Shown: positions 1 through 7,851, numbered from the stretch's first letter. The stretch: DNA of 19,470 nucleotides from an uncultured Prevotella sp. (GCA_937877595.1 CALFIY010000035.1:1-19470); one strand, 5' to 3'. A program made the numbers and translations. Notes: generated by a model from the sequence alone, not told the origin.

Positions 1-56
1 AAAATTAAAACAGCTGTGGCGAAAATTAAAACAGCGCTGGCAAAAATTAAAACAGC
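1..56. repeat. 21-bp tandem repeat, three copies
   Basis: The 14-mer AAAATTAAAACAGC is perfectly repeated at 1-14, 22-35 and 43-56. It is separated by 7-bp spacers that also resemble each other (TGTGGCG, GCTGGCA), giving a 21-bp period. The array touches the window edge, so its full length is unknown. Because 21 is a multiple of three, each frame reads as a seven-residue repeat. Confidence 0.9.
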
Positions 57-93
57 AGAAAAGTATTTAAAAATTTTGTTTTGCGCCCGCTAA
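1..93 (+). CDS. possible 3' end of a repeat-containing gene (partial)
   Basis: Frame 1 is open from the window edge to a TAA at 91-93. It reads as heptads of the form KIKTA-x-A, followed by a short tail ending LFCAR. A second frame is open to 68-70 with a KLKQ-type heptad, so the open frame may simply be a property of a 21-bp minisatellite. I do not recognise the product. The TATCTTTG promoter of the next gene lies just after the stop, which fits a gene ending here. The call rests only on openness and periodicity. Confidence 0.25.
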   Translation, partial: KIKTAVAKIKTALAKIKTAEKYLKILFCAR

Positions 94-105
94 ATCGTAT
101 CTTTG
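75..105 (+). promoter_or_regulatory. Bacteroidota-type promoter for the DUF4254 operon
   Basis: TTTG at 75-78 and TATCTTTG at 98-105 are separated by 19 nt, matching the TTTG/TAnnTTTG consensus of the Bacteroidota primary sigma factor. Transcription would begin near 112, leaving a leader of about 20 nt before the ATG at 133. Confidence 0.7.
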
Positions 106-132
106 TCCCATTAAATATGCTTTTATATCACT

Positions 133-738
133 ATGACATTTACTGAAAAAGCCAACACCGTTTTCCTTCAGGCTATCAGAGACTATCACCTGAAAGACGA
201 CGTAGACACCCCAATCCATAATCCATACGAGCGCGACACAATAGAATACGACCTCTATATGAAATGCTGGATAGACACCGTGCAGTGGCATCTCGAGGAT
301 ATCATACGCGACCCGCACATCGACCCCACCGATGCGCTGGCCCTGAAGCGTCGCATAGACCGCTCCAACCAAGACCGCACCGACCTCGTGGAAGAAATAG
401 ACACCTACTTCCGCCGTCTCTATCAGGACGTGGCTGTGCAGAAAGACGCAAGGCTCAATACGGAAAGCCCGGCATGGGCTGTAGACCGCCTGAGCATCCT
501 GGCGCTGAAGATATGGCACATGCGCGAACAGGTGGAGCGCAAGGATGCCGACGAGGCACACGTGGCACGCTGCCAGGCAAAACTCGACGTTCTGCTGGAA
601 CAGCAGTTAGACCTCTCTACCGCTATCGACCAACTTCTGGACGACATTGCCGAGGGAAGAAAATACATGAAGGTCTACCGCCAGATGAAGATGTACAACG
701 ACCCTGCGACAAACCCCATTCTCTACAAGAAGAACTGA
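133..738 (+). CDS. DUF4254 domain-containing protein
   Basis: This 201-residue soluble protein has no signal peptide and is predicted mostly helical and charged. Its sequence pattern is that of DUF4254 (TFTEKANTVFLQAI at the N-terminus, then NPYE, the W-H-x-E-D-I-I-R-D segment and a long helical second half). The family is found mainly in Bacteroidota and has no established biochemical role. It is typically encoded beside a GT9 heptosyltransferase-like gene, as here, where the GT9 gene begins 46 nt downstream. A role tied to LPS or lipooligosaccharide assembly is inference from that neighbourhood. The ATG at 133 sits about 20 nt after the predicted transcription start and gives the expected family N-terminus. 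It is the first gene of a four-gene operon. Confidence 0.85.
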   Translation: MTFTEKANTVFLQAIRDYHLKDDVDTPIHNPYERDTIEYDLYMKCWIDTVQWHLEDIIRDPHIDPTDALALKRRIDRSNQDRTDLVEEIDTYFRRLYQDVAVQKDARLNTESPAWAVDRLSILALKIWHMREQVERKDADEAHVARCQAKLDVLLEQQLDLSTAIDQLLDDIAEGRKYMKVYRQMKMYNDPATNPILYKKN

Positions 739-784
739 TAGGCGCAACACGCCTCCAACGTTGACTCCCCGCTACTGACCTGAC

Positions 785-1834
785 GTGAAGAGAGAGCATA
801 TCCTGATAATACGCTTTTCGGCTATGGGCGACGTGGCTATGCTCGTGCCGGCAGTATGGCAGTTGGCACGCCAATACCCCGATGTTCGCATCACTGTGCT
901 TAGCCGTGCATTTGCAAAGGCGCTCTTCACCGACCTGGCACCCAACGTGAGTTTCATGGAGGCCGACCTGAAGGGAGAATACCGCGGCATAAAAGGTCTG
1001 AACTCACTCTACCGCCGACTTACGGCCAAGCAGTTTACTGCCATTGCCGACATGCACAGCGTGCTGCGCTCCGAATTTCTGCGGCTGCGCTTCAATCTCA
1101 GCAACTGTCGCGTAGAGCATATCAACAAGCATCGCCGCGGACGCCGCCGACTTGTCGCCGCCACGGGGAAGCAGTTGATACAACAGCCAACACCCTTCGA
1201 GAACTATGCCGACGTGCTGGCACGCCTGGGATACCCTGTAGACATAAAGTTCACGTCTATTTTCCCACCAGAGGGAGGCGACCTGAGCCTACTGCCAACC
1301 TTGAACACCAAGGAAACTGGCGAGAAGTGGATAGGCATAGCACCTTTTGCAGCCCACAAGGGCAAGGTCTATCCTCCGAAACTCATGGAGCACGTGATTA
1401 GCATGCTTGTCGAGCGCCGGCCACAGGCGAGGATAATGCTCTTTGGCCGCGGAGCCGACGAAGACGAGTGGTTTGAACGCTGGTGCGTGCGCTATGCCCA
1501 ATGCATTGCCGTTAGCAGGCATGTAGAAAACATGAAGCAGGAACTCATCGTGATGAGCCATCTCGACGTGATGCTTTCCATGGACTCTGCCAACATGCAT
1601 CTGGCATCGCTCACCGCAACACCGGTGGTTAGCGTGTGGGGAGCCACCCATCCGCTGGCTGGTTTCATGGGATGGAAGCAATCCACCGACAATGCCGTGC
1701 AACTGCAGATGGACTGCCGCCCATGCAGCATCTTTGGACAGAAACCATGCATGCGAGGCGACTACGCCTGCATGAACAACATAGCCCCCGAGACCATCGT
1801 GGAGCGTATAGACAAAATTTTAGGAACCATTTAA
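785..1834 (+). CDS. glycosyltransferase family 9 (heptosyltransferase-like)
   Basis: This 349-residue cytoplasmic GT-B enzyme probably adds a sugar to the LPS core or a related glycolipid; the exact sugar cannot be read from sequence. The N-terminal Rossmann half opens with HILIIRFSAMGDVAM (5-19), the standard GT9 beginning. The donor-binding half includes WIGIAPFAAHKGKVYP (182-197) and the MDSANMHLASLTATPVVSVWG region (266-286). Four cysteines near the C-terminus (C311, C314, C322, C329) form a pattern I associate with GT9 proteins of this phylum. The start is a GTG: an in-frame stop at 776-778 excludes earlier starts, and later ATGs would cut into the first beta strand. It lies 46 nt after DUF4254 and 13 nt before rubredoxin. 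Confidence 0.9.
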   Translation: MKREHILIIRFSAMGDVAMLVPAVWQLARQYPDVRITVLSRAFAKALFTDLAPNVSFMEADLKGEYRGIKGLNSLYRRLTAKQFTAIADMHSVLRSEFLRLRFNLSNCRVEHINKHRRGRRRLVAATGKQLIQQPTPFENYADVLARLGYPVDIKFTSIFPPEGGDLSLLPTLNTKETGEKWIGIAPFAAHKGKVYPPKLMEHVISMLVERRPQARIMLFGRGADEDEWFERWCVRYAQCIAVSRHVENMKQELIVMSHLDVMLSMDSANMHLASLTATPVVSVWGATHPLAGFMGWKQSTDNAVQLQMDCRPCSIFGQKPCMRGDYACMNNIAPETIVERIDKILGTI

Positions 1835-1847
1835 AAACAGAAAGACT

Positions 1848-2009
1848 ATGAAGAAGTACATTTGCGACACGTGCGGATACGTGTACGACCCAGAAGTGGG
1901 CGATCCCGACAGCGGCATACAGCCAGGAACAGCATTCGAGGATATTCCCGACGACTGGGTATGCCCCATCTGTGGTGTAGGAAAAGACGAATTTTCGCCA
2001 GAAGAATAA
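1848..2009 (+). CDS. rubredoxin
   Basis: This 53-residue protein starts MKKYICDTCGYVYDP and ends with a VCPICGVGKDEFSP segment. The iron is held by C6, C9, C39 and C42 in two CxxCG knuckles, and the length is normal for a classical rubredoxin. Rubredoxins are small cytoplasmic one-electron carriers. In anaerobes they often pass electrons to superoxide or peroxide reductases, or to rubredoxin:oxygen oxidoreductases. No such partner is encoded here. The gene sits 13 nt after the GT9 gene and 14 nt before the FMN-binding protein gene, so it is probably co-transcribed with both. Confidence 0.96.
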   Translation: MKKYICDTCGYVYDPEVGDPDSGIQPGTAFEDIPDDWVCPICGVGKDEFSPEE

Positions 2010-2023
2010 AACAACAAGCCAAC

Positions 2024-2407
2024 ATGAAAAGACTTATAGCACTTGCCATTATGGTGTGCACCTTTGCAAGCATCATGGCAGATGACGTGATGCGACGCGA
2101 AAGCGACGGCACCTACGTGGTCAATACCGCTACGCTGGCTCCAGAAGTGGACGGCTACAACGGCCCTACGCCCGTAGAGGTGTACATCAAGAAGAACAAG
2201 ATAGTGAAGGTTGTGGTGCTGAAGAGCCACGAAGGCCCAAAATATGTTGCAATGGTGAAAAAATCAATGCTGCAGCAGTATGAGGGTGCCAACGTGAAGA
2301 AAGGCAACGCGCCGGAAGTCGATGCCGCAACTGGGGCTACATTCACATCAAACGCCATAAAGGAGAATGTGCGCCGTGCCATCGCCTACTACAAGAAGCA
2401 CAAGTAG
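2024..2407 (+). CDS. secreted FMN-binding domain protein, likely covalently flavinylated
   Basis: This protein has 127 residues. A Sec signal peptide (MKRLIALAIMVCTFASIMA, 1-19) is followed by one FMN_bind domain of the kind found in NqrC and RnfG. The motif DAATGAT at 100-106 matches the ApbE flavinylation motif Dxx(S/T)GA(T/S), which makes T106 the expected site of phosphoester-linked FMN. Family knowledge thus suggests an extracytoplasmic electron carrier. No ApbE or membrane electron-transfer partner is visible in the window. A longer reading of this frame to 1862 would overlap rubredoxin and lose the signal peptide, so 2024 is the start. It is the last gene of the operon. Confidence 0.88.
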   Translation: MKRLIALAIMVCTFASIMADDVMRRESDGTYVVNTATLAPEVDGYNGPTPVEVYIKKNKIVKVVVLKSHEGPKYVAMVKKSMLQQYEGANVKKGNAPEVDAATGATFTSNAIKENVRRAIAYYKKHK

Positions 2408-2444
2408 GGCATCACACAAAAGGAAAGAAAAAATGTAAAAAAAA

Positions 2445-2474
2445 TTGCATCTCTCCAAAAATTACTTACCTTTG
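2445..2474 (+). promoter_or_regulatory. promoter for the DUF4468-like gene
   Basis: TTG at 2445-2447, 19 nt, then TACCTTTG at 2467-2474. This is the full Bacteroidota consensus. The leader to the ATG at 2520 would be about 40 nt and is AT-rich. Confidence 0.75.
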
Positions 2475-2519
2475 CAATGTTCAACAACATTATTATTAAC
2501 TTAACAACACAACAAGATT

Positions 2520-3113
2520 ATGAAGAAAATTCTAGTTATGGTGGCAATGGCTGCTCTTAGCACCGTTGCTTTTGCTCATGATTTCGTAGTAGAAAACGGC
2601 ACATGCACCGTAGCAGGTGAAGTGGCTACAAGCAAGGCTCCTGCCGATGCCTATACCGCAGCCAAGGGATGGCTCAACTCGCAGGGCTTCACACAGATTG
2701 TTCCTACCACCGACAATGCAGGCAAGTCGTTTGGTGCTACCGTAACCCTCAACACCAAGTCGAGTTACAACCCGTTTGCCGGTCAGTTCTTTGAGAACCT
2801 CGTCTTCACTATCACCGTTGACTGCCAGAAAGGCAAGGCAACCTACAAGTGCGAGAACATCCAGATCCAGGAAGTCTATGCTGGCTACGGCGTCAAAAAC
2901 ACGATCAACCCCATCGCAACCAAGATCAACGAACTTGACGCTGCCAAGAAAGCCGTTGCCGACGCTGAGAACGACGCTGCAATGAGCAAGAAGGACAAGA
3001 AGAAGATCCTGAAGGAGAACGGCAACATCATCAAGGACCGCGAGGAAACCCTCAACAAGGCTACCGAGGCTCTCAACAAGCGCATCGAAGCCCTGAAGGC
3101 TGCCCTGCAGTAA
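2520..3113 (+). CDS. secreted DUF4468-like protein with C-terminal coiled coil
   Basis: This protein has 197 residues. The signal peptide MKKILVMVAMAALSTVAFA (1-19) is followed by a roughly 100-residue domain that resembles DUF4468 (a TBP-like fold, common in secreted Bacteroidota proteins of unknown role). It contains a GWLNSQGF helix near 50-57, beta-rich segments and two cysteines in the TVDCQKGKATYKC stretch. Residues from about 133 onward are Lys/Glu/Ala-rich with heptad-like spacing, consistent with a coiled coil. It has its own strong promoter and ends just before a terminator, so it is probably monocistronic. The family assignment is by pattern only; function is unknown. Confidence 0.7.
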   Translation: MKKILVMVAMAALSTVAFAHDFVVENGTCTVAGEVATSKAPADAYTAAKGWLNSQGFTQIVPTTDNAGKSFGATVTLNTKSSYNPFAGQFFENLVFTITVDCQKGKATYKCENIQIQEVYAGYGVKNTINPIATKINELDAAKKAVADAENDAAMSKKDKKKILKENGNIIKDREETLNKATEALNKRIEALKAALQ

Positions 3114-3125
3114 GCAAGCAAAGAG

Positions 3126-3141
3126 CCTACGGCCCCGTAGG
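3126..3141. terminator. short GC-rich hairpin after the DUF4468-like gene
   Basis: CCTACGG (3126-3132) pairs with CCGTAGG (3135-3141) around a CC centre. It lies 12 nt after the stop codon and just before a larger terminator. It has no T-run of its own, so it may be an accessory hairpin. Confidence 0.4.
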
Positions 3142-3153
3142 TATGATAAATAG

Positions 3154-3183
3154 AATAAGGTACGCGCGCACGCGTACCTTATT
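3154..3183. terminator. bidirectional terminator between convergent genes
   Basis: A perfect 13-bp stem, AATAAGGTACGCG (3154-3166) with CGCGTACCTTATT (3171-3183) and loop CGCA, is followed by a TTTTATTATAT stretch. It lies between the plus-strand gene ending at 3113 and the minus-strand EnvC-like gene ending at 3230, so it probably serves both. Confidence 0.85.
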
Positions 3184-3229
3184 TTATTATATATGCATCA
3201 GGCGGCGCTATGCCGCTCGTAAAGCACCG

Positions 3230-4696
3230 CTATCGGCCAAGCCACGACTCCGGATTGAGTTTTGCCGTCTCGCGCCGCAGTTGGAACTGCAGTATGTCGT
3301 CCTGCCCCACACGCCCCAGCACCTGTCGCGTGCTCACCTTCTGCCCACGGTGAACGCCAACCGACGCGAGATTGCAGTAGACTGAGATGTAACTTCCGTG
3401 GCGAACCATGACAACCATGGTACCGCCGAAACTGAACACGGCGCTCACCTCTCCGTCGAAGATACTGCGTGCCTGACAGCCCGGCTGGCCTTTGATGTTA
3501 ATGCCCTTGTTGTCGAGAGTGACGTCAGTAAGGCCCTCAACAGTGTACTGGCCGAAATGGCTTACCACGCGATACGGTCCGGTGATTGGCATAGGCAGCC
3601 GGCCACGATTGCTCTCAAAGTTGCCACTGATGCGACGGTCGTCGCTATTCATGCTGTAGTCGGGCTCGGCGGCCGCGGCCTCTGCCTCTTTTCGCGCAGC
3701 ACCTTTCTTTGTCGTCTCTGCCACTTCGCCCGTCTTGCTCTTCTCGCTGCCTGCAGCGTTCTTGCGGACCAGTTCGGCAGCGCGACGGCGCGCCTCTTCG
3801 GCCTTACGCTTGGCCTCGGCAGCGGCACGTGCCTTCTGACGGGCCACCTCTTCGGCAATGAGTCGGTCGATTTGTGCGTTGAGCGCCGCGTCCTTCTTAC
3901 GCTGCTGCGCTATTATGCTCTGTATCTGGCGCTGCTGTTTCTGCAGGCTCGTCACAGCCTGCTTCTGCTCGGTCTGCTTTCCCTCCAGCGAGCGCTGCTC
4001 CTGTTCGCCCCGGGCCAGCAATGTGCTTTTATGGTCGCGCACGGCCTCCATCTCCATCTGTTTTGCAGACACCTCGGCCTGCTTCACCTTTACGTCCTCA
4101 CCCTGCGTGCGCTGATATGAGGCGTATTCGCGCATGAAGCGCATCCTGCGAAACATCTGCGAGAAGTTGGAAGCGCTGAAGACAAACATCATCTGGCTCT
4201 GTACCGAGTGGTTGCGATGCATATAGCGCATCGACTTGACGTATTTCTGCTTACGGTCTTCCAGTTCGCGCTGCAACTGCTCGAGTTGCGCGTTGAGCAT
4301 GTTTATCTCTGTCTCTATTTCTTCGAGACTCTTGCGTATGGTGTCTATCGTGCGACGCTTTACGGCTATCTCGTTGTTGAGCATCATCAGGTTTTCGAGC
4401 CCTTTCTTCACGTCGCGCTCATTGGTGCGCAGCCGCTTCTCCTGTGCCTTTATCTGCTGCTGTATCTGCTGGCGCTGGCTTTGCAGACTCTGCACCGTAG
4501 CAGGCTGCTTCTGACCGGCAGACGTCTTACCCTTGGCGGTCTTCGCTGCAGGCTTCTTGGCAACAGGTTTGCTCTGCTGCGTCTTACGCTGCACGGCAGT
4601 AGTCTTCCCCTTGGTCGTGGCGGCACGCTTCTGCTGAGCCTGCGGAGCCAAAAGGAAGAATACGAGCAGGGCACTGAGTGCAAGGATGCGCTTCAT
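3230..4696 (-). CDS. EnvC-like murein hydrolase activator with degenerate LytM (M23) domain
   Basis: This protein has 488 residues. A signal peptide (1-20) is followed by a Lys/Ala/Thr-rich linker (about 22-66), long coiled-coil segments (about 68-155 and 200-310), an Ala/Lys/Glu-rich stretch and a C-terminal M23/LytM domain (about 365-488). That is the architecture of EnvC. The zinc ligands of active LytM enzymes are missing: the usual HxGIDI segment reads NKGINIKG (397-403), and the usual HLHFE segment reads LQFQLRRE (469-476). The domain therefore probably activates a periplasmic amidase, as EnvC does, rather than cutting peptidoglycan itself. It is the last gene of the dut-TPR-DUF4292 operon, starting 12 nt after DUF4292. 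Confidence 0.88.
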   Translation of the reverse strand: MKRILALSALLVFFLLAPQAQQKRAATTKGKTTAVQRKTQQSKPVAKKPAAKTAKGKTSAGQKQPATVQSLQSQRQQIQQQIKAQEKRLRTNERDVKKGLENLMMLNNEIAVKRRTIDTIRKSLEEIETEINMLNAQLEQLQRELEDRKQKYVKSMRYMHRNHSVQSQMMFVFSASNFSQMFRRMRFMREYASYQRTQGEDVKVKQAEVSAKQMEMEAVRDHKSTLLARGEQEQRSLEGKQTEQKQAVTSLQKQQRQIQSIIAQQRKKDAALNAQIDRLIAEEVARQKARAAAEAKRKAEEARRRAAELVRKNAAGSEKSKTGEVAETTKKGAARKEAEAAAAEPDYSMNSDDRRISGNFESNRGRLPMPITGPYRVVSHFGQYTVEGLTDVTLDNKGINIKGQPGCQARSIFDGEVSAVFSFGGTMVVMVRHGSYISVYCNLASVGVHRGQKVSTRQVLGRVGQDDILQFQLRRETAKLNPESWLGR

Positions 4697-4708
4697 CGGC
4701 TACGCGAA

Positions 4709-5551
4709 TTAGAGCGACATGAACCGGCGAAGTATTTCGTCGACCGTCACCTCGCGGTATTTGCCCGATACAGTGGTGCGCGTCTCCCAGTCATCGTCGC
4801 TGCCCATGTAGTTAAGCATCATGCCGAGTTTCACCTCGCGGTCTGGAGTGCGGAACATGATTTTGTGGTTGTGGGGGAAGAGTTGTTTGCCGTTGCGCTT
4901 GAAGTCTTCGTAATCCCAGTTCAACTGGTAGTCGCCACGTATGCGGTCGGTATACTTGATGTTGGTCATCTTGATTTGTGCACCTTCCTTGTCGGCAAGC
5001 CAGCGGTACGACAGTTTGCCGTCTTCCATCGAGATAACGGCATCGTCGCCCATCATGTTTGTCTCATAGTTCTTCAGGAGTTCGTCGGAGATGCGTGCCT
5101 TGCCGGGCTGGAAGAGTTCGTTCCAGAAGAGCGACTGCAGCGAATAGAAGTTGAGGCCGCTGTTTCTGAGGAATTCCAGTTGGTTATAGTCAGCCTTGAG
5201 GAACTGCTTGTTGATGCGGTCCATGATGAGCACGTAGTCTTTGGTGAACTCCAGACGGCCAGCCTCAACAAATCCGAAAGCCATGAGTTGCAGACGTATC
5301 ACGTCGTCGCGCTTCATCCTAAGGTTGCCTGTCAACGAGAGTTTCTGATTGCCCATCTCGATAGACAGGCGCACCTTCGACGTGATAAACTTGGCATACT
5401 GTGCGTTGTCTGTCACTTTCTGCAGGAATTCCTGCTGTTTCATCACTTGTGCAGCATCCTTCGGCGTCTCGGTGACGGCCTTTTTCTGGGTGCCACAGGC
5501 TGCCAGCAGAAGAGGCAGCGCAAGGGTAGCAATACGAATAACTGATTTCAT
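4709..5551 (-). CDS. DUF4292 lipoprotein
   Basis: This protein has 280 residues. The signal ends in the lipobox LAAC, so C19 would be lipidated. The remainder fits DUF4292, a Bacteroidota family thought to have a LolB/LppX-like open barrel: it begins with KFITSKVRLSIEMGNQKLSLTG, continues IRLQLMAFGFVEAGRLEFT, and ends with a beta-rich C-terminal half. A periplasmic or outer-membrane role in lipid or lipoprotein handling is inference from the fold, not shown. Its ATG overlaps the TPR gene's stop by 4 nt (5548-5551), indicating translational coupling. The dut-TPR-DUF4292-EnvC gene order recurs in Bacteroidota, from my knowledge of those genomes. Confidence 0.86.
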   Translation of the reverse strand: MKSVIRIATLALPLLLAACGTQKKAVTETPKDAAQVMKQQEFLQKVTDNAQYAKFITSKVRLSIEMGNQKLSLTGNLRMKRDDVIRLQLMAFGFVEAGRLEFTKDYVLIMDRINKQFLKADYNQLEFLRNSGLNFYSLQSLFWNELFQPGKARISDELLKNYETNMMGDDAVISMEDGKLSYRWLADKEGAQIKMTNIKYTDRIRGDYQLNWDYEDFKRNGKQLFPHNHKIMFRTPDREVKLGMMLNYMGSDDDWETRTTVSGKYREVTVDEILRRFMSL

Positions 5552-7320
5552 TCCTTATAGTATTTTTTATGTTTTATCTTTCGGCGCAGTATAGCCTGCC
5601 TGTCATCTGCCGGCAAACTGTCGGCAGATTTTTCCTCTGCCTGGCGCAGTGCCTGCTGCCACAGTTCGACAGCCTTGTCCACGTCGCCGGAGTAGTAGTA
5701 TATGTCGCCGGCATGCTCCAGCATCACAGCCGACGTGTCGGTGTCGCACTGAAGTGTCTGCTCGATATATATCTTTGCCTCAGCATAGCGTTTCTGCTTG
5801 AAGAGAACCCATGCGTAGGTGTCAAGATACGTCGGATTTTTCGGTTCTTTCCTCACCGTGATGGCCGACATCTGCTCAGCCTTGTCAAGGTGCTGTCCTT
5901 TGAGGCTGAGGAAGTAGGCATAGTTGTTGAGGCACATGATATTGTCCTCTTTCCACACCAGACAGGAGTCGTAGGCTGCAAAGGCTTCGCTCTCCCTGCC
6001 TTTCTCGTGGAGCACATCGCCCATCGTGGCGTAGAAGTCGCTTACTATTTCAGGGTCGCTCTCCTGGGTTATCACGCCAATGCCGTTGCGGAAGGCATCA
6101 AGTGCATTGTCGCTGTCGTTCTGCCTTATATAGGCCAGACCCTGATAGTAATAGAACGCCATCATGTCGGGAGAATACTGCCTGCCTCCATGACAGATAC
6201 TGATCACTGCAGGCATGTCGCCAGCCGTCCATGCGTCGCTCATCAGTTGCAGTCTGGCGGCTGTATTGTCGGGCGAGAGTTGCAGCGCGCGGCGCAGCAT
6301 CACGTCGATGGTGTCGGTGGGCATCTTCTTAAGCGTCATATACGCCGCACAAAGCATGGTCATATCGCCGTCGTGCTGCTTTTGCTGCAGCAGGAGGTCA
6401 AATAGTTTCAGTATTTCGGTGGAATCGGCAGAGAGATTTTCTGATCTGTCAATCTCTCTGCGCATAATAGTGATGCGATCAGGCTCTGTAGTGGTCGGAC
6501 TAAGCAATAGTTTGTGGAGCATCTGCGTTGCCACGCTGTCGTTTCCCTGTATTCGCTCGTGGTCGAGCATGTCCGACAAACTTGCAGAATGGTTTGGCTC
6601 GTCGGCAAGGATTTGTCTGTAAACCTCAAGGGCCTGTGCCTCTCGGCCGTTGTTGTATAGCGTTCGCGCATACTGCCTGCGGTAGTTGGCATCGCTGGGG
6701 TGCTCGTCGGCCAGAGCCTTCATCTCTGCAATGGAAGCCTCTTCGTTGCCAAGTTCGCTGTAGAAACGGCTCTTGGCAAACGATATCTGCTCGCTCTTGC
6801 CCTCGATTATCTCCAGTTTGTTGAGCGCGGAGATAGCCTCTTCGTAGCGGCGCTGTTCCTCATAAAGGCCAACGAGAGTGCTGAGCACGTCTTCACGGTC
6901 GTGGTGATGCTCGTAGAATTTTTCCAACACGTCAATAGCCTTGTCGTACATGCGTGCTTCGATGTAGGTATTGGCAAGTGTCTCCTGATAAGTGGCATTT
7001 GAGGGTTCCAGTTGCACTGTGCGCTCATTGCTGGCTATTGCCTTTGATTTCTCTTTCAGCGCTGCCTGATACTGCGCATAATAATACCATGCCTCGGAAC
7101 GTGTGGAGTCGATGTCTATGCAGTGCTGCAGAAGGTCGAAGGCTGCATCATGGTTTCCCTTCAACCGCTGGCAGATGGCCTCAAGGAAGAAAGAGTTGTA
7201 GCGCTCGGCCACTGACATCTGCGCCACGTCGAGCAGCGGCTGTTGCTTGTCGGGCGGCGGTTGCCCCACAGCAAGCAGCCATGCGCAAATCGTCATTATG
7301 AATGTCACCAGCCTGTACAT
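5548..7320 (-). CDS. exported tetratricopeptide-repeat protein
   Basis: This 590-residue protein has a hydrophobic N-terminal signal (about 1-19, ending near AVGQ) and then consecutive TPR helices over almost the whole length. Typical repeats are YYYAQYQAALKEKSKAI (about 79-95), ANTYIEARMYDKAIDVLEKF and YYYQGLAYIRQNDSDNALDA, with YAWVLFKQKRYAEAKIYIEQ and GDIYYYSGDVDKAVELWQQA near the C-terminus. It is predicted to act as a periplasmic or outer-membrane scaffold. The order dut, TPR, DUF4292, EnvC places it with envelope-assembly proteins. It starts 43 nt after dut and overlaps the next gene by ATGA. No catalytic domain is visible. Confidence 0.88.
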   Translation of the reverse strand: MYRLVTFIMTICAWLLAVGQPPPDKQQPLLDVAQMSVAERYNSFFLEAICQRLKGNHDAAFDLLQHCIDIDSTRSEAWYYYAQYQAALKEKSKAIASNERTVQLEPSNATYQETLANTYIEARMYDKAIDVLEKFYEHHHDREDVLSTLVGLYEEQRRYEEAISALNKLEIIEGKSEQISFAKSRFYSELGNEEASIAEMKALADEHPSDANYRRQYARTLYNNGREAQALEVYRQILADEPNHSASLSDMLDHERIQGNDSVATQMLHKLLLSPTTTEPDRITIMRREIDRSENLSADSTEILKLFDLLLQQKQHDGDMTMLCAAYMTLKKMPTDTIDVMLRRALQLSPDNTAARLQLMSDAWTAGDMPAVISICHGGRQYSPDMMAFYYYQGLAYIRQNDSDNALDAFRNGIGVITQESDPEIVSDFYATMGDVLHEKGRESEAFAAYDSCLVWKEDNIMCLNNYAYFLSLKGQHLDKAEQMSAITVRKEPKNPTYLDTYAWVLFKQKRYAEAKIYIEQTLQCDTDTSAVMLEHAGDIYYYSGDVDKAVELWQQALRQAEEKSADSLPADDRQAILRRKIKHKKYYKE

Positions 7321-7363
7321 CCTCTTGGTCTCGTTTTCTGTTTAATCCGTTAATCGGAAGATA

Positions 7364-7795
7364 TCATACTCCCGTATGCCCATATCCCCCTTCGCCGCGC
7401 TCCGTAGCGTCGAGTTGCTCTACAAGTTGCAACTCAGCCTGCTCATATCGCGCTATCACCATCTGCGCTATGCGCTCGCCGTCGTTGACGGTAAAGGGCA
7501 TGTCGGAAAGATTGACAAGCACCACGCCGATTTCGCCACGATAGTCGGCATCGATGGTGCCTGGCGAGTTGAGCACCGTTATGCCGTGCTTCAGCGCTAG
7601 TCCGCTGCGCGGCCGCACCTGTGCCTCGTAACCCTCGGGCAGCGCTATGTGCAGACCTGTCGGTATAAGCCGCCGCTGCAGGGGCTGTATGGTTACAGGC
7701 TCGTCGAGGTTGGCTCGCAAGTCGAGCCCTGCACTCTGTGATGTTGCATAAAAAGGTAGTGGCTGATGTCCGCGATTGACTACGGGAATTTTCAT
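7364..7795 (-). CDS. dut: deoxyuridine 5'-triphosphate nucleotidohydrolase (dUTPase)
   Basis: This 143-residue enzyme hydrolyses dUTP to dUMP and pyrophosphate, keeping uracil out of DNA and supplying dUMP for thymidylate. All five motifs of the trimeric family are present: SAGLDLRA (21-28), RPRSGLAL (61-68), GTIDADYRGEIGV (79-91, with D82 as the expected catalytic Asp and Y85 stacking on uracil), GERIAQMVI (106-114) and RGEGGYGHTG (133-142). Motif 5 has Tyr and His where Phe and Ser are more common, a mild variant. It is the first gene of the minus-strand envelope operon, with a promoter-like element and an inverted repeat directly upstream. Confidence 0.97.
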   Translation of the reverse strand: MKIPVVNRGHQPLPFYATSQSAGLDLRANLDEPVTIQPLQRRLIPTGLHIALPEGYEAQVRPRSGLALKHGITVLNSPGTIDADYRGEIGVVLVNLSDMPFTVNDGERIAQMVIARYEQAELQLVEQLDATERGEGGYGHTGV

Positions 7796-7822
7796 GTGTC
7801 GTAAGTGATTGTCGGTTTGTTA

Positions 7823-7848
7823 CACCTTATTAATTAATACATAAGGTG
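7823..7848. promoter_or_regulatory. inverted repeat at the dut transcription start
   Basis: CACCTTAT (7823-7830) and ATAAGGTG (7841-7848) are perfect 8-bp arms around a 10-nt AT-only-but-one centre. On the minus strand the repeat immediately follows the TAATTTTG element, so it covers the predicted transcription start and early leader of dut. It could be an operator or a 5' stem-loop. Confidence 0.5.
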
Positions 7849-7851
7849 GTG

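Noticed and set aside
1862..2407. Longer version of the FMN-binding protein starting at 1862
   Set aside because: It overlaps rubredoxin out of frame and would bury the signal peptide; the start at 2024 gives a normal exported protein.
4208..5545. A 445-codon plus-strand open frame lying antisense to the EnvC-like and DUF4292 genes
   Set aside because: Both genes on the other strand have clear family signatures, signal sequences and operon coupling. The antisense frame has no promoter element, no recognisable domain and a composition expected from the codon bias of the real genes.
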